A stretch of 38,607 nt of DNA from Actinomycetes bacterium (GCA_021793835.1 JAJYRZ010000003.1:1-38607); one strand, 5' to 3'; counted from the first letter of the stretch, positions 9,076 to 23,469 are shown. Numbers and translations: made by a program. Notes: a model not told the origin generated them from the letters alone.

Positions 9076-9519
9076 CCCGCGCCACCGAGCCCCTTGCCGG
9101 AGAACGACCCGGGAAGCCTGGCCGATGACGCCGCCGATACCTCAGCCGTGGCAGCCCACCTCCAGGGTGCGGGCACCCCGGTATCAGCAGCCTCTGGGGT
9201 CCGCGCATCCTCCGTCGACAGGCCCGGCACACCATCCGGATCTGACCGAGAACACATCCCGTCTCCGGCGCGCCATCCCGGGATGCCTCCATGATCCGCG
9301 ATGCAGATACGCCCTCAGAGCCCACTCGACGCGGCCCTCGACCTTCATCGAGGACGCACAGTCACTCCTCGGCGACCGCCGGCGAGCCCCGGGGGCGCAC
9401 GCGAACCGGGCGCCGGCCGATCTCCAGCCGGGCCTTGACCGGAGACCGCATAGCGATGACTCAACTCGCCGCAACCTCCGCAGTACGTGCCCCGGCCGCA
9501 GGTGCCGCCGCCCTAGGCA

Positions 9520-9535
9520 GGTTTCACGTGAAACG
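9520..9535. promoter_or_regulatory. parS site
   Basis: GGTTTCACGTGAAACG has a perfect 14-bp core. Intergenic. It is the parS copy closest to oriC in this window (about 5.6 kb away). Confidence 0.92.
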
Positions 9536-9888
9536 TGATGACTGTCGGCGGCTCGGGCGGACCCGCGCTTCTACGCACACACCCCGCGGCTCCACCGCCG
9601 GAACGGCCTGGGACCTTTTGGAGAGCGCACCCCCGGCGACCACCCCCGCCTGAGGAAGACACTGTGTTCCCGCGAGACCCGGCGCCCGGTCGCCGCGCCG
9701 ATCGAGCCGATCAGGAACCCGAAGGGGGCGACATCACCCGGCACAGTCGCGCCGCAGCCGGATTCTGCGAAGCCACACGCAACTCCCCTCCGAATCGTCA
9801 AACAGCCGCTTCAAGGATCGTCGCAGACCTAACCAAGGACACCAGCGAGTAACGTCACTGTGACAGACGGTGGGTGTGGGAGAAAACC

Positions 9889-9927
9889 GGCGGGCCCGAT
9901 CGGTCTAGATGACCGATCGGGCCCGCC
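9889..9927 (-). terminator. Rho-independent terminator of khpB operon
   Basis: Perfect 17-bp inverted repeat (GGCGGGCCCGATCGGTC and its complement) with a 5-base loop, located 16 bases past the khpB stop. Read on the minus strand the stem is followed by GGTTTTC, a short U tract. It ends the rpmH-rnpA-yidD-yidC-khpB transcript and isolates the parS interval from it. Confidence 0.88.
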
Positions 9928-9943
9928 AGGGGTCTGCGCGAGA

Positions 9944-10477
9944 TCAGCGCGGCAGCACGACCACCCGACGCGAGGATCCGACGCCCTCGCTCTCGGAGAA
10001 CACGCCGTCGACCGTGGCGACCGCGTCGTGCACGACCTTGCGCTCGAAAGGCGTCATGGGGGAGAGCTCCTCGGAGGTGCCGGACTCGGCGACCCGCTTG
10101 GCCACCTCCAGTCCGCTCTCGGTCAGCTCGTCGCGCCGACGCGCACGCCAGCCCGCGACGTCGAGCATCAGTCGGCTGCGCACACCGGTCTGCTGGAGCA
10201 CCGCCAACCGGGTCAGCTCCTGCAGGGCATCGAGCACCTCGCCCTTGCGGCCGACCAGACGGTCGAGGTCCCCGCCGCCCTCGATGCTCACCACCGCACG
10301 GTCGCCCTCGACGTCGAGGTCGATGTCGCCGTCGTAGTCGAAGATGTCCAGCAACTGCTCCAGGTAGTCGCCGGCGATCTCGCCTTCTTCGACGAGGAGT
10401 TCTTCGCCTTCGAGGCGCTCCTCACCGGAGGTCTTGTCGTCATCCCGCTCGTTCTGCCCCACGGTGTGACACTCCAT
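9944..10477 (-). CDS. khpB: RNA-binding protein KhpB (Jag/SpoIIIJ-associated)
   Basis: Protein of 177 residues. An acidic N-terminal third is followed by a KH-like domain (VVSIEGGGDLDRLVGRKGEVLDAL, with the GRKG loop that grips RNA). A C-terminal R3H domain follows (SPMTPFERKVVHDAVATVDG). This is the Jag/KhpB family (Rv3920c position), which pairs with KhpA and binds many RNAs, affecting cell elongation and division in Gram-positives. It lies 61 bases after yidC on the same strand, as in most bacteria, and ends at a strong terminator. It lacks the long Jag-N linker found in Bacillus, as is usual in actinobacteria. Confidence 0.93.
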   Translation of the reverse strand: MECHTVGQNERDDDKTSGEERLEGEELLVEEGEIAGDYLEQLLDIFDYDGDIDLDVEGDRAVVSIEGGGDLDRLVGRKGEVLDALQELTRLAVLQQTGVRSRLMLDVAGWRARRRDELTESGLEVAKRVAESGTSEELSPMTPFERKVVHDAVATVDGVFSESEGVGSSRRVVVLPR

Positions 10478-10538
10478 TCTTCTGTCTGACCCGGACCGCC
10501 CGGGTGGTCTGTCGATGTTGCGGTGAGTCGGTGTCGGG

Positions 10539-11756
10539 CTAGCGCCGCTTCTTCCTGCTCTTACCGCCGCCGGACTTCTTGCCCTTGGCGCCGCCCTTAC
10601 CGCCGCCGCCCTTGTTCTTCACCGGAGGGGAACCGGGCTTCTTCGCGCCGCCGCCCTGCTGCTGTTGACGCTGGAGCTTGGCCTCGCGGCGCTCACGCAC
10701 CGACAGTCCGTCGCCGGCCGGCTCGGTCGCCGTGGTCTCGGTCGGTGCGTCGTCGCCGGTCTCCGTGCCCTCGTGCTGTCCCTCGACCTCGGAGACCGCG
10801 GTGGCCTTACCCGACGCGGCCGGACCGCGCCGACCCTTCTTGCCGACCTGCGGAACCGCGCCCGGCTTGGGGGCCCGCTGCGAGCGGATCTCCTGGGCGC
10901 GCTGCTTCTTGGCCTCTTCTTCCTTCTCGATCTGGCCGAAGATGATGTGCTGCTGGCCGACGGTCCACGCGTTGTTGGCCACCCAGTAGATCAGGATCGC
11001 GACCGGCAGGAAGGCACCCGACACCAGCACGCCGAGCGGGAAGACGTACAGGGCCAGCTTGTTCATGATCCGGGCCTGCGGCTGGGCCGCGGCCTCCGGG
11101 CTCTGCCGCTCGACCGAGGCGCGCGAGTTCAGGTGGGTGGCGACGGCGGCGATGATCATCAGCGGAATCGCCACGGCCGCGATCTGCCACCGCTCGGGGA
11201 TGCCGCTGTACATCGCGAACGCCTCGAGCTGGCTGACCGGCTGCGAGATGAACGACGACAGCGGGACGCCGAAGATGTTCGCGCTCAGGAACTCCCGCAC
11301 GTCCTCGGCGCTGAACATGTAGTTCGACAGCTGGGCGTTCTCTTCCGGCGTCAGTCCGAGCTGGTTGAAGCTGGTGCCGGTGCGGTTGAACGAGCGCAGC
11401 ACGTGGAACAGGCCGATGAACATCGGGGCCTGAGCCAGTGCCGGCAGGCAGCCGAGCAGCGGGTTGAACCCGTGCTCCTTCTGCAGCTTCTGCATCTCCA
11501 TCGCCATGCGCTGGCGATCGTTCTTGTACTTCTTCTGCAGCGCCTTGATCTGCGGCTGCAGCTCCTGCATCTGCCGGGTGGTACGGATCTGCTTGGCCGC
11601 CGGCCAGTACAGCACCATGCGCAGGGTGAAGACCAGGAAGACCACCGACAGGATCCAGGTGATCGCGCTGTCCGGCGCCAGGCCCGGGATGAAGCTGAAG
11701 AGCTTGTACCAGGCCCACATCACGGCCGAGACCGGCCAATAGATGAAGTTCAGCAC
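10539..11756 (-). CDS. yidC: Membrane protein insertase YidC
   Basis: Protein of 405 residues. The N-terminus ([20 protein letters not shown]) begins the first hydrophobic segment. The conserved 60KD_IMP core follows: [52 protein letters not shown] and [24 protein letters not shown]. Later membrane segments are near [52 protein letters not shown]. The hydrophilic-groove arginine is in LRMVLYW. The C-terminal ~130 residues are low-complexity and strongly basic (ending KSRKKRR), typical of actinobacterial YidC and likely to contact ribosomes. It inserts small membrane proteins with or without SecYEG. yidD lies upstream and khpB downstream in the same unit. Confidence 0.95.
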   Translation of the reverse strand: MLNFIYWPVSAVMWAWYKLFSFIPGLAPDSAITWILSVVFLVFTLRMVLYWPAAKQIRTTRQMQELQPQIKALQKKYKNDRQRMAMEMQKLQKEHGFNPLLGCLPALAQAPMFIGLFHVLRSFNRTGTSFNQLGLTPEENAQLSNYMFSAEDVREFLSANIFGVPLSSFISQPVSQLEAFAMYSGIPERWQIAAVAIPLMIIAAVATHLNSRASVERQSPEAAAQPQARIMNKLALYVFPLGVLVSGAFLPVAILIYWVANNAWTVGQQHIIFGQIEKEEEAKKQRAQEIRSQRAPKPGAVPQVGKKGRRGPAASGKATAVSEVEGQHEGTETGDDAPTETTATEPAGDGLSVRERREAKLQRQQQQGGGAKKPGSPPVKNKGGGGKGGAKGKKSGGGKSRKKRR

Positions 11757-11851
11757 TGTGCCGGCTACTCCTTAATCCTCGCTGCGGGTCGCGGCGTCGG
11801 CCACCCGCATGGTGTCTTCCGTCCCTGCCGAGCGGGTGGAAGACCCCGCCT

Positions 11852-12157
11852 TCACGCGACCTCGGTGGTCGCTTCCGGCTCCTGTGTTTCGCTGTCGGAT
11901 CGTCGCTGCGGCACCGGATCCCAGCCGCCGCGCCCCCAGGGGGCGCAGCGCAGAAGGCGCCAGGTCGCCAGTGCCAGACCGCGCACCACCCCCCACTCGC
12001 GGACCGCGGTCACACCGTATTCGCTACAGGTCGGAATATAGCGGCAGGTCGGTGGTCGCATCGGAGACACATAGGTGCGGTAGAGCTCGAACACCCAGAT
12101 CACCGCGGCTCCCGGTGCGCGAAGCACCCGTCGCCACAGCGGCGTGGCCTCGGTCAT
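11852..12157 (-). CDS. yidD: Membrane protein insertion efficiency factor YidD
   Basis: Protein of 101 residues with the family signature [30 protein letters not shown] and three conserved cysteines, then [17 protein letters not shown]. An amphipathic N-terminal helix ([20 protein letters not shown]) should lie on the membrane. YidD assists YidC and Sec-dependent insertion. Its ATG overlaps the rnpA stop by four bases (ATGA), so translation is coupled. A 94-base gap separates it from yidC. Confidence 0.95.
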   Translation of the reverse strand: MTEATPLWRRVLRAPGAAVIWVFELYRTYVSPMRPPTCRYIPTCSEYGVTAVREWGVVRGLALATWRLLRCAPWGRGGWDPVPQRRSDSETQEPEATTEVA

Positions 12158-12519
12158 CGGGCATCGACCTCACGCAGCAGGTCGGCGCGGCGCAGTGCCG
12201 AGTCGAGCTGCCGGGCCAACTCCGCCGAGTCGGCGTCGGCCGCCGGCCGCAGCGCCCGCACGACGATGTCGGTGCGCGGATCGACCGCTGCTGCGCGGTC
12301 GGCCAAGACGTGACGAAGCCGTCGGGAGACCCGGTGGCGGACCACCGCGTTCCCGACGGCTGTACTGACGATCAGACCGAAGCGTGGGCCCGATCGGTCG
12401 ATCGACGGATCCGGTCGCACATGGTGGACCACCAGTGCGGAACGTCCGACACGTCGCCCGCTGCGCATCACGGCGGAGTAGTCCCGCCCACTGCGCAGCC
12501 GTTGACGTTCCGGCAGCAT
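12154..12519 (-). CDS. rnpA: Ribonuclease P protein component
   Basis: Protein of 121 residues. It has the N-terminal [23 protein letters not shown] and the family RNA-binding signature [26 protein letters not shown] (the RNR-type motif reads [16 protein letters not shown]). It is the protein cofactor that helps the RNase P ribozyme mature the 5' ends of tRNAs. It lies 28 bases behind rpmH and overlaps yidD, so the block is one operon. Confidence 0.95.
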   Translation of the reverse strand: MLPERQRLRSGRDYSAVMRSGRRVGRSALVVHHVRPDPSIDRSGPRFGLIVSTAVGNAVVRHRVSRRLRHVLADRAAAVDPRTDIVVRALRPAADADSAELARQLDSALRRADLLREVDAR

Positions 12520-12547
12520 CGCCCGGCCCCGCCGTTCTCCCGGGCCG

Positions 12548-12685
12548 TCAGGCGCTCAGCGCAGCACGGCCCCTGCGACGACGCGACGACACGATCGAAC
12601 GGCCTGCACGGGTGCGCATGCGAGCGCGGAATCCGTGGACGCGCGCGCGGCGCCGGTTGTTCGGCTGGAAGGTCCGCTTGCTCAC
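12548..12685 (-). CDS. rpmH: 50S ribosomal protein L34
   Basis: Not in the supplied ORF track because it is short and starts with GTG. Translation gives 45 residues: [18 protein letters not shown] after the start, then [24 protein letters not shown], the complete L34 signature. The start GTG at 12685 is supported by GGAGGAGAG (minus strand, 12692-12700) seven bases upstream. L34 is a 23S rRNA-binding protein of the large subunit. It heads the rpmH-rnpA-yidD-yidC-khpB operon, diverging from dnaA as in nearly all bacteria. Confidence 0.97.
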   Translation of the reverse strand: MSKRTFQPNNRRRARVHGFRARMRTRAGRSIVSSRRRRGRAALSA

Positions 12686-12856
12686 GGTTGACTCTCCTCC
12701 ATCGTCGCGGCGGCAGGGCCGCCGACAGTTTTCAGGTGCACCCGAGGACTCGGGTGTGGCTCAAAATGGCCGGTGGACGCGGTGATCCGGTCTCGCTTCC
12801 CGGGAGAGACCCCAGGGGCGCGACGGATCGGCAGACGCCTCACCGGTGACCGCTCG

Positions 12857-12885
12857 AGCTTACTGAGTGTGCACTTCCTGGTCAA
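12857..12885 (-). promoter_or_regulatory. Promoter of the rpmH operon
   Basis: On the minus strand TTGACC (12880-12885) is separated by 17 bases from TAAGCT (12857-12862). This is close to the principal-sigma consensus TTGACA-N17-TATAAT. It lies about 170 bases upstream of rpmH and points into it. Confidence 0.6.
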
Positions 12886-12938
12886 ACCGTCTCCGTTGTC
12901 GTCACACTCCGCCCCGCCTGCACGATCCTCGGAACTGC

Positions 12939-12968
12939 TTGCCGCCGTCGGGACGGGGCTGTTAGCGT
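12939..12968 (+). promoter_or_regulatory. Candidate dnaA promoter
   Basis: TTGCCG (12939-12944), 18 bases, then TAGCGT (12963-12968), pointing toward dnaA about 320 bases away. It matches a weak principal-sigma promoter. DnaA boxes between it and the gene would allow autoregulation. Confidence 0.4.
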
Positions 12969-13073
12969 GACCGCGGACATCCGTCGGCGAGCCCGGTGAC
13001 CTGCTTCGGCGAGCACCGCCCCACACGGCCGACGTCCGCACCGCAAGGGCCGTTTCCCCGGTCACCTGTGAGG

Positions 13074-13229
13074 TGTGGACACAACTGCATACCCCCGAGG
13101 CCCCCGGCACCGTGCCGGGTGCGGGCCCGCAGTCCGATGCGCGGCGCCTCGACCCGGGGTTCACGACCACGTCCCGTCCGTACCGGAAGGGGCGGGCTTT
13201 TCCACACTTGGGGATAATCATGTGGACAA
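13074..13229. promoter_or_regulatory. DnaA-box cluster upstream of dnaA
   Basis: Boxes resembling TTGTCCACA/TGTGGACAA: TGTGGACAC (13074-13082), TTTTCCACA (13198-13206), TGGGGATAA (13209-13217, one mismatch to TGTGGATAA) and the perfect TGTGGACAA (13221-13229). They sit 64-220 bases before the dnaA start, suitable for DnaA autoregulation. Confidence 0.7.
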
Positions 13230-13292
13230 GCTGGGCCGGTCGCCTCGGCACCGCGATCGAGTCCGACTACGAAACCGGGAGGCCGATAGTCC

Positions 13293-14885
13293 GTGGAGCA
13301 CACACCCGACGAATTGGCACGGGTATGGCCGACCGTGATCTCCGAGTTGACCGCGACCTACGGTGACGGCCGCACTGCTCCGCCCGGACCCGATCATGTG
13401 CCGCTGACCAAACAGCAGCGGGCCTGGCTCCTGCTGGTCAAACCCCTGACCCTGGCCGGCGGGTTCGCCCTGTTGTCGGCGCCGTCGAGCTTCGCCCGCG
13501 ATGCGATCGAGCGGGTGCTGCGCGATCCGATCACCGAGGCGCTCAGTCGTCATCTCGGTCAGCAGGTCGACATCGCGGTGCGCATCGATCCGGAACCGGA
13601 CACCGACCCCGCGCCCGAACCCGAGGCCGTGCCCCGCTCCGAGACGACCCCGCCGCCGCCGAACGGGCCGGCCCAATCGGCGCCCGACCCGCAGCCTCGT
13701 GCCCAGGAACAGCAGACACCGGCGGCCGGAGACGATCAGGGCACCGATGCCCGGCTGGTCGCCGAGGAACAGGAGGCACGCGAGTCCCTCGACCGCACCT
13801 GGCCCTCGCATTTCTCCACTCCCGGCCCCGATCCGGTGGCCAGTGCCGACGGCGATGCCGGACTGAACGCGAAGTACACCTTCGACAACTTCGTCATCGG
13901 TCCGTCGAACCGGTTCTCCCACGCCGCCGCGGTCGCGGTCGCCGAAGCACCGGCCCGGGCCTACAACCCGCTGTTCATCTGGGGCGAGTCGGGACTGGGC
14001 AAGACCCACCTGCTGCACGCGACCGGCCAGTACGCCCGCCGGCTGTTCCCGGGGCTGCGCGTGCGCTACGTCTCGACCGAAGAGTTCACCAACGACTTCA
14101 TCAACTCCATCCGTGACGACCGGAAGGTGGCGTTCAAGCGCCGCTACCGCGAGATCGACGTCCTGCTGGTCGATGACATCCAGTTCATCGAGAACAAGGA
14201 GGGCATCCAGGAGGAGTTCTTCCACACCTTCGAGGCCCTGCACCGGGCCGACAAGCAGATCGTGATCTCTTCGGACCGTCCGCCCAAGCAGATCGCGACC
14301 CTGGAGGACCGGCTGCGCACCCGCTTCGAGTGGGGCCTGATCGCCGACGTCCAGCCGCCCGACCTGGAGACCCGGATGGCGATCCTGTCGAAGAAGGCGC
14401 AGATGGAGCACATCGCGGTGCCCCACAGCGTCCTCGAACTGATCGCCAGCAGGATCGAGCGCAACATCCGGGAGCTCGAGGGCGCCCTGATCCGGGTGAC
14501 CGCGTTCGCCTCGCTGAACAAGCAGGAACTCGACCTCAAGCTGGCCGAGGTGGTGTTGCGCGATCTGGCTCCGGACGCCGCGTCCTTCGAGATCACCGCG
14601 GCGACGATCATGGCGGTCACCGCCGAGTACTTCGACACCACGATCGACGAGCTGGTGGGTCCGTCGCGCACCCGCGCGATCGCCTCGGCCCGGCAGATCG
14701 CGCTGTACCTGTGCCGGGAGCTGACCGACCTGTCGCTGCCGAAGATCGGTCAGGCCTTCGGCCGCGACCACACCACGGTGATGTACGCGGACAAGAAGAT
14801 CCGGGCCGAGATGACCGAGCGGCGCAAGGTCTACGACCAGGTCCAGGAGCTGACCGCACGGATCAAGCAGCGCTCGAAGTCCTGA
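13293..14885 (+). CDS. dnaA: Chromosomal replication initiator protein DnaA
   Basis: Protein of 530 residues from GTG 13293, with GGGAGG ten bases upstream. Domain I is the first ~100 residues. Domain II is a long Pro/Glu/Asp-rich linker to about residue 185, typical of actinobacteria. The AAA+ domain III starts at [13 protein letters not shown], with Walker [10 protein letters not shown] at about residue 231, Walker [15 protein letters not shown], and sensor motifs SSDRPPKQI and LRTRFEWGL. Domain IV ends with the box-binding signature [14 protein letters not shown]. It binds DnaA boxes in the next intergenic region and unwinds oriC. Intact. Confidence 0.98.
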   Translation: MEHTPDELARVWPTVISELTATYGDGRTAPPGPDHVPLTKQQRAWLLLVKPLTLAGGFALLSAPSSFARDAIERVLRDPITEALSRHLGQQVDIAVRIDPEPDTDPAPEPEAVPRSETTPPPPNGPAQSAPDPQPRAQEQQTPAAGDDQGTDARLVAEEQEARESLDRTWPSHFSTPGPDPVASADGDAGLNAKYTFDNFVIGPSNRFSHAAAVAVAEAPARAYNPLFIWGESGLGKTHLLHATGQYARRLFPGLRVRYVSTEEFTNDFINSIRDDRKVAFKRRYREIDVLLVDDIQFIENKEGIQEEFFHTFEALHRADKQIVISSDRPPKQIATLEDRLRTRFEWGLIADVQPPDLETRMAILSKKAQMEHIAVPHSVLELIASRIERNIRELEGALIRVTAFASLNKQELDLKLAEVVLRDLAPDAASFEITAATIMAVTAEYFDTTIDELVGPSRTRAIASARQIALYLCRELTDLSLPKIGQAFGRDHTTVMYADKKIRAEMTERRKVYDQVQELTARIKQRSKS

Positions 14886-15456
14886 TCCGCCCCTGCACAC
14901 CCCGTCGGCCGGGATCGCCCTCTGCACCGAGGGGCGGTCCCGGTCGAGGTGTTTCCGCGGGCCCCACCGCCGGCTTCCGGATCCTTCGAATCGCCCCGAA
15001 ACGCCGGATTCCAGTGACCCGGCTCACTGACCTGCGGTATTCCACACCTGTGGACAACCATGGGGATAACGCGCGTACTCCTGTGGACGGGCGGTGGACA
15101 CAGCCGAGCGACACGATCTGTCCACAATCGGTCCGGAGCACCATCCGCAACCGATCCACAAGCCGACACGCCGTGTGATCTGCACGGTCCAGGCCGTTCC
15201 ACAGACTTCACAGGACCTATTACCACTACTGAGGTTCTTTTCTTCAAGAAAAGAATTACAAAGAAACAGGGGATGTGGACAACGCTCCGATCCCGTCGCG
15301 CCCCGGCTCGATCGGCTTTCGCGTCGACGCCGCAGCCGATACGGTGGGCGACACCCGAGCCCGGTGCGTCCGGTGCCCGGATCGTTTGACCACTCGTCCC
15401 CGTACAGCCGGTGAACCACCGCTGCACACCGCCCACTGGAAGGACCTCCGGAACCG
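14886..15456. other. oriC: oriC, chromosomal replication origin
   Basis: 571-base dnaA-dnaN intergenic region. Perfect DnaA boxes TGTGGACAA lie at 15049-15057 and 15274-15282. One-mismatch boxes are TGGGGATAA (15061-15069) and CTGTCCACA (15118-15126). Weaker ones include TGTGGACGG (15082), GGTGGACAC (15093) and CGATCCACA (15152). An AT-rich stretch (about 15205-15270, containing TTCTTTTCTTCAAGAAAAGAA) is the probable DNA unwinding element. No gene is present. The dnaN promoter should lie in the last 150 bases but is not clear. Confidence 0.93.
15235..15255. repeat. Perfect palindrome inside the AT-rich unwinding region
   Basis: TTCTTTTCTT, one C, AAGAAAAGAA: a perfect 10-bp inverted repeat with a one-base spacer, made of polypurine/polypyrimidine arms in otherwise GC-rich DNA. 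It lies 18 bases before a perfect DnaA box. Confidence 0.9.
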
Positions 15457-16641
15457 ATGGATCAGGTCGGCATGAGCTTTCGCGTCACCCGGGAGGACTT
15501 CTCCGAGGCGGTGGCCTGGGTCGCCCGCACCCTGCCGAGCAGGCCCGCCACCCCGGTCCTGGCCGGTGTGCTGCTCGAGGCCGGCGATCAGGGCCTGACC
15601 ATCTCGGGGTTCGACTACGAGACCTCCGCGCGGATCACCATCTCCGCCGAGGTCGCCGAGCCGGGCACGATCCTGGTCTCGGGCCGGCTGCTGGCCGACA
15701 TCACCAAGTCGCTGCCGCCCCAGCCGGTGGAGGTGTCCTTCGACGGCACCCGCCTGCACATCACCGGTGGCAGCGCCAAGTTCTCCCTGCCGACGATGCC
15801 GGTCGAGGACTATCCGCAGCTGCCCTCGCTGCCCGCGCTGACCGGTTCCCTGCCCGCCGAGCAGTTCGGCGAGGCGATCAACCAGGTCGCGGTCGCCGCC
15901 GGCAAGGACGACACCCTGCCGATGCTCACCGGCATCCGGGTCGAGATCGACGGTGAGACCATCGTGCTCGCCGCCACCGACCGCTTCCGGCTGGCGGTGC
16001 GCGAGTTCCAGTGGCAGCCCGGCAACCCGAACTTCCAGGCCGCCCTGCTGGTACCGGCCCGCACCCTGGCCGAGGCCGCCAAGACCATGTCCGGCAGTGC
16101 GGCCGGCCCGATCGGACTGGCGCTCGGCGACGGGGACGAGCCCTCCGGTGACGGACTGCTCGGCGTCTCGGGCGGTCCGCGGCAGACCACCGCGCGTCTG
16201 CTCGACGCCGAGTTCCCGAAGTTCCGGCAGCTGTTGCCCACCGAGCACACCGCGGTGGCCGGGGTGCACATCGGCGATCTGACCGACGCGGTCAAGCGTG
16301 TGGCCCTGGTCGCCGAGCGCGGTGCGCAGGTCCGCCTCGAGTTCTCCGGAGACGGACTGCTGCTGTCGGCCGGCGGCGACGATGCAGGCCTGGCCGAGGA
16401 GGCGCTGCCCGCCGAGTTCGCCGGCGAGCCGCTGACCATCGCGTTCAACCCGACCTACCTGCTCGAGGGGCTCGGCGCGCTGGGCACCGAGCGGGTGCAC
16501 TTCGGGTTCACCAACCCGAGCCGCCCGGCCGTGCTGCGCCCGGCCGACGGCGACCTGCCCGAGGCCGGCGACACCGGCACCTTCCCGGCCGATGCGGGCG
16601 ACTACACCTACCTGCTGATGCCGGTGCGACTGCCGGGCTGA
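15457..16641 (+). CDS. dnaN: DNA polymerase III beta subunit (sliding clamp)
   Basis: Protein of 394 residues from ATG 15457 ([10 protein letters not shown]); an internal ATG at 15472 is possible, and GGAAGGA lies upstream. Three clamp domains are seen: [58 protein letters not shown], and the C-terminal domain ending [13 protein letters not shown], with the conserved LMPVRL that closes the ligand pocket. It forms the ring that tethers polymerase III and recruits many repair proteins. recF begins seven bases after its stop. Normal length and motifs. Confidence 0.98.
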   Translation: MDQVGMSFRVTREDFSEAVAWVARTLPSRPATPVLAGVLLEAGDQGLTISGFDYETSARITISAEVAEPGTILVSGRLLADITKSLPPQPVEVSFDGTRLHITGGSAKFSLPTMPVEDYPQLPSLPALTGSLPAEQFGEAINQVAVAAGKDDTLPMLTGIRVEIDGETIVLAATDRFRLAVREFQWQPGNPNFQAALLVPARTLAEAAKTMSGSAAGPIGLALGDGDEPSGDGLLGVSGGPRQTTARLLDAEFPKFRQLLPTEHTAVAGVHIGDLTDAVKRVALVAERGAQVRLEFSGDGLLLSAGGDDAGLAEEALPAEFAGEPLTIAFNPTYLLEGLGALGTERVHFGFTNPSRPAVLRPADGDLPEAGDTGTFPADAGDYTYLLMPVRLPG

Positions 16642-16648
16642 TGCGCCG

Positions 16649-17872
16649 GTGTATCTGCGACGACTGACGCTGCGCGACTTCCGGTCCTGGGAGTCGCTCG
16701 ATCTGGATCTGTCTCCCGGGGTGACGGTCCTGCTCGGCCGCAACGGCCAGGGCAAGACCAACATCGTCGAGGCCGTGCACTATCTGGCGACCCTGTCTTC
16801 GCATCGGGTCGCCGGGGACCAGCCGCTGATCCGTACCGGCACCGAGTCCGCACACGTGGCCGCCACCGCGGTCAACGGTGATCGAGAGCTGTCGGTGAAC
16901 CTGGCGATCATCGCCGGCAAGTCGAACCGGGCGGGGATCAACCGCGCCCCGGTGCGCAGCCCGCGCGAGATCCTCGGCATCGTGCGCACGGTGATGTTCG
17001 CGCCCGAGGACCTGTCGCTGGTGCGCGGGGACCCGGGGGATCGGCGCCGGTTCGTCGACGACCTTGCGGTGTCGCGCTGGCCGCGGATGGCCGGGGTGCG
17101 CGCCGACTACGACAAGGTGCTGCGCCAGCGCTCGGCACTGCTCAAGTCCGCCGGACCGGCGATGCGCCGCGGTGGCGGGGAGGAGGCGCGCAGCGCACTG
17201 GACACCCTCGAGGTGTGGGACCAGAATCTGGCGCGGTTCGGCGGGGAGCTGCTGGCCGCCCGGATCGATCTGCTGGCCGCGCTGCTACCGCATCTGCGCA
17301 GCGCATACGCCTCGGTCGCACCCGAATCGACGGCCGCGGACTATCGGTACCGCTCGAGCCTGGGGGAGAACCTGCCCGAGCGTTACCGGGATCTCGACGC
17401 GCACCGCGAGGCCGGTGAGCCGGCCGATCCGGCCGCGTTCGAGGCCGCCCTGCTCGCCGAGCTGGCCGTGCGCCGAGAACGGGAGATCGCCCGCGGGGTG
17501 TGCCTGGTCGGACCCCACCGGGACGAGGTCGAGCTCGGTCTCGGCGTGCATCCGGTCAAGGGCTACGCCAGTCACGGCGAGTCCTGGTCCTATGCGTTGG
17601 CGCTGCGTCTGGCGAGCCTGGAACTGCTGCGTAAGGACGGTTTCGAGCCGGTTCTGATCCTCGACGACGTGTTCGCCGAACTCGATCGCATCCGCCGCAG
17701 CGCACTGGCGACGGTGGCCGCGGAGACCGAGCAGGTGCTGATCACCGCTGCGGTCGCCGGCGATGTGCCGGCCGAGCTGCATGCCACCCGGTTCGCGGTG
17801 CGCATGGTCGGCGAAGGCGCCGAGCGACACTCGGAGCTGATCGACGAACCGGATGCGGGAGAGGGGCTGTAG
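16649..17872 (+). CDS. recF: DNA replication and repair protein RecF
   Basis: Protein of 407 residues from GTG 16649 ([19 protein letters not shown]). SMC-like ATPase: Walker [20 protein letters not shown] at about residues 28-46, signature GPHRDEVEL and [16 protein letters not shown], and Walker [14 protein letters not shown]. RecF with RecO and RecR loads RecA at gapped DNA. It follows dnaN by seven bases and its stop touches the ATG of the next gene, so dnaN-recF-dciA is one operon. Intact. Confidence 0.97.
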   Translation: MYLRRLTLRDFRSWESLDLDLSPGVTVLLGRNGQGKTNIVEAVHYLATLSSHRVAGDQPLIRTGTESAHVAATAVNGDRELSVNLAIIAGKSNRAGINRAPVRSPREILGIVRTVMFAPEDLSLVRGDPGDRRRFVDDLAVSRWPRMAGVRADYDKVLRQRSALLKSAGPAMRRGGGEEARSALDTLEVWDQNLARFGGELLAARIDLLAALLPHLRSAYASVAPESTAADYRYRSSLGENLPERYRDLDAHREAGEPADPAAFEAALLAELAVRREREIARGVCLVGPHRDEVELGLGVHPVKGYASHGESWSYALALRLASLELLRKDGFEPVLILDDVFAELDRIRRSALATVAAETEQVLITAAVAGDVPAELHATRFAVRMVGEGAERHSELIDEPDAGEGL

Positions 17873-18421
17873 ATGAGCGAGAAGACCGGCGAACCCGCCC
17901 CCGGGGACGCTCCGCGCGGAGCCGACCTGGCCCGGCGCGCCCTGGAGGAGGCCCGCGCCCAGGCCAAGGCCCAGGGCAAATCCGTCGGTGCCGGACGCAC
18001 CGGGCCGGTGCCGGTGCGGCGCCGGCGGGCCGGTCGACGCCGCTGGTCGGGGCCGGGGCCGGACCAGCGTGACCCGCAGTCGTTCGGCGAGCTCGCCGCG
18101 GGCCTGGTGGCCCGGCGCGGGTGGGGCGAGAACATGAAGGACGCCCGCATCCTCGGCGCCTGGACCGAGGTGGTCGGCGCGGAGATCGCCGAGCATGCGA
18201 CCCCGGTGCGGATCGAGGACAAGACGCTGATGATCACCGCGTCGTCGACGGCCTGGGCCACCCAGCTGCGGTACATGCAGCGGCAGATCCTCGGCAAGAT
18301 CTCCGCCGCGGTCGGGCCGGGGGTGGTCACCAAGGTGCGCATCCACGGGCCGGCGGCGCCGAGTTGGCGGCACGGCGAGCGGCACGTGTCCGGGCGCGGC
18401 CCCCGCGACACCTACGGCTGA
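17873..18421 (+). CDS. dciA: DciA-like helicase operator (DUF721, Rv0004 type)
   Basis: Protein of 182 residues whose ATG directly follows the recF stop. The N-terminal ~70 residues are basic and probably disordered ([10 protein letters not shown]). The DUF721/DciA domain runs from FGELAAGLVARRGWGENMKDARILGAWTEVVG to TPVRIEDKTLMITASSTAWATQLRYMQRQIL. DciA proteins load or operate the replicative helicase DnaB in bacteria without DnaC/DnaI, which fits its place next to dnaA, dnaN, recF and gyrase. In mycobacteria the Rv0004 homologue has this role. Function is inferred from family membership. Confidence 0.88.
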   Translation: MSEKTGEPAPGDAPRGADLARRALEEARAQAKAQGKSVGAGRTGPVPVRRRRAGRRRWSGPGPDQRDPQSFGELAAGLVARRGWGENMKDARILGAWTEVVGAEIAEHATPVRIEDKTLMITASSTAWATQLRYMQRQILGKISAAVGPGVVTKVRIHGPAAPSWRHGERHVSGRGPRDTYG

Positions 18422-18564
18422 CCGATCGTCGGGGCGGCCGCCGCCACCGCGCCCTGGAGCGCCGAAGCGGCCACGGGGTGGAGTCGGACCCGAAAGTGCC
18501 GCCGATCGTGCGGTTGCGGGCACGCCAGGGGGGTGTACATGCCGCGCCTGTCCGGGTGGGGCAG

Positions 18565-18570
18565 TACCAT
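18565..18570 (+). promoter_or_regulatory. Candidate -10 element for gyrB
   Basis: TACCAT in the 264-base dciA-gyrB gap fits TANNNT. No clear -35 is present. The rest of the gap shows nothing else recognisable. Confidence 0.3.
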
Positions 18571-18574
18571 GTAA

Positions 18575-20734
<2,160 letters not shown>

Positions 20735-20788
20735 ATGACCACCGGGATCCGGTCCGCCGCTGCGCGGGCGCACGATACTCCACAGGCG

Positions 20789-20797
20789 TTGTCCACA
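20789..20797. promoter_or_regulatory. DnaA box between gyrB and gyrA
   Basis: Perfect TTGTCCACA in the 227-base gyrB-gyrA gap, about 170 bases before gyrA. A TAGAAT -10-like hexamer for gyrA lies further on at 20897-20902. Confidence 0.6.
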
Positions 20798-20896
20798 GGT
20801 GTGCAATGCGCTGTGAGCCTCGTGCACCGGCCCCGGACGGCCGGGGTCCCTTTCCGCGCCGACGCGTCGCCACCTGCGACGACGACGCGGCAGCGA

Positions 20897-20902
20897 TAGA
20901 AT
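20897..20902 (+). promoter_or_regulatory. Candidate -10 element for gyrA
   Basis: TAGAAT, close to TATAAT, 60 bases before the gyrA ATG. The -35 region is not convincing. Confidence 0.4.
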
Positions 20903-20961
20903 CGAGCAGTTGTGCGTGGGCGGGATGATCCGCCGGCGCATCCGGGGATGAAGAGGAGCCC

Positions 20962-23469
<2,508 letters not shown>

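Larger units (their letters stand above)
8335..9943. other. Gene-free interval with parS core sites between rsmG and khpB
   Basis: About 1.6 kb without a believable gene. All ORFs listed here are short, overlap each other on both strands, are rich in Arg, Pro, His and Ser, have no ribosome binding site and show no recognisable motif. Three perfect 14-bp parS cores (GTTTCACGTGAAAC) lie at 8692, 9061 and 9521, and a strong terminator closes the khpB side. It should also contain the promoter of the rsmG-parA-parB unit, which I could not place. There is a small hairpin (CCCCTCCC/GGGAGGGG) at 8558-8581 and a GTCACTGTGAC palindrome at 9854-9864. The likely role is a centromere-like ParB loading zone. 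Confidence 0.7.
12701..13292. other. rpmH-dnaA divergent intergenic region
   Basis: About 590 bases without a gene. It holds the rpmH promoter, a candidate dnaA promoter and several DnaA boxes close to dnaA. Listed ORFs here are shadows without ribosome binding sites. Confidence 0.8.

Noticed and set aside
8364-9852. Many short ORFs on both strands in the rsmG-khpB gap
   Set aside because: They overlap each other, lack ribosome binding sites, show Arg/Pro/His-rich composition and no domain; several merely translate the parS palindrome (VSRET, FHVK).
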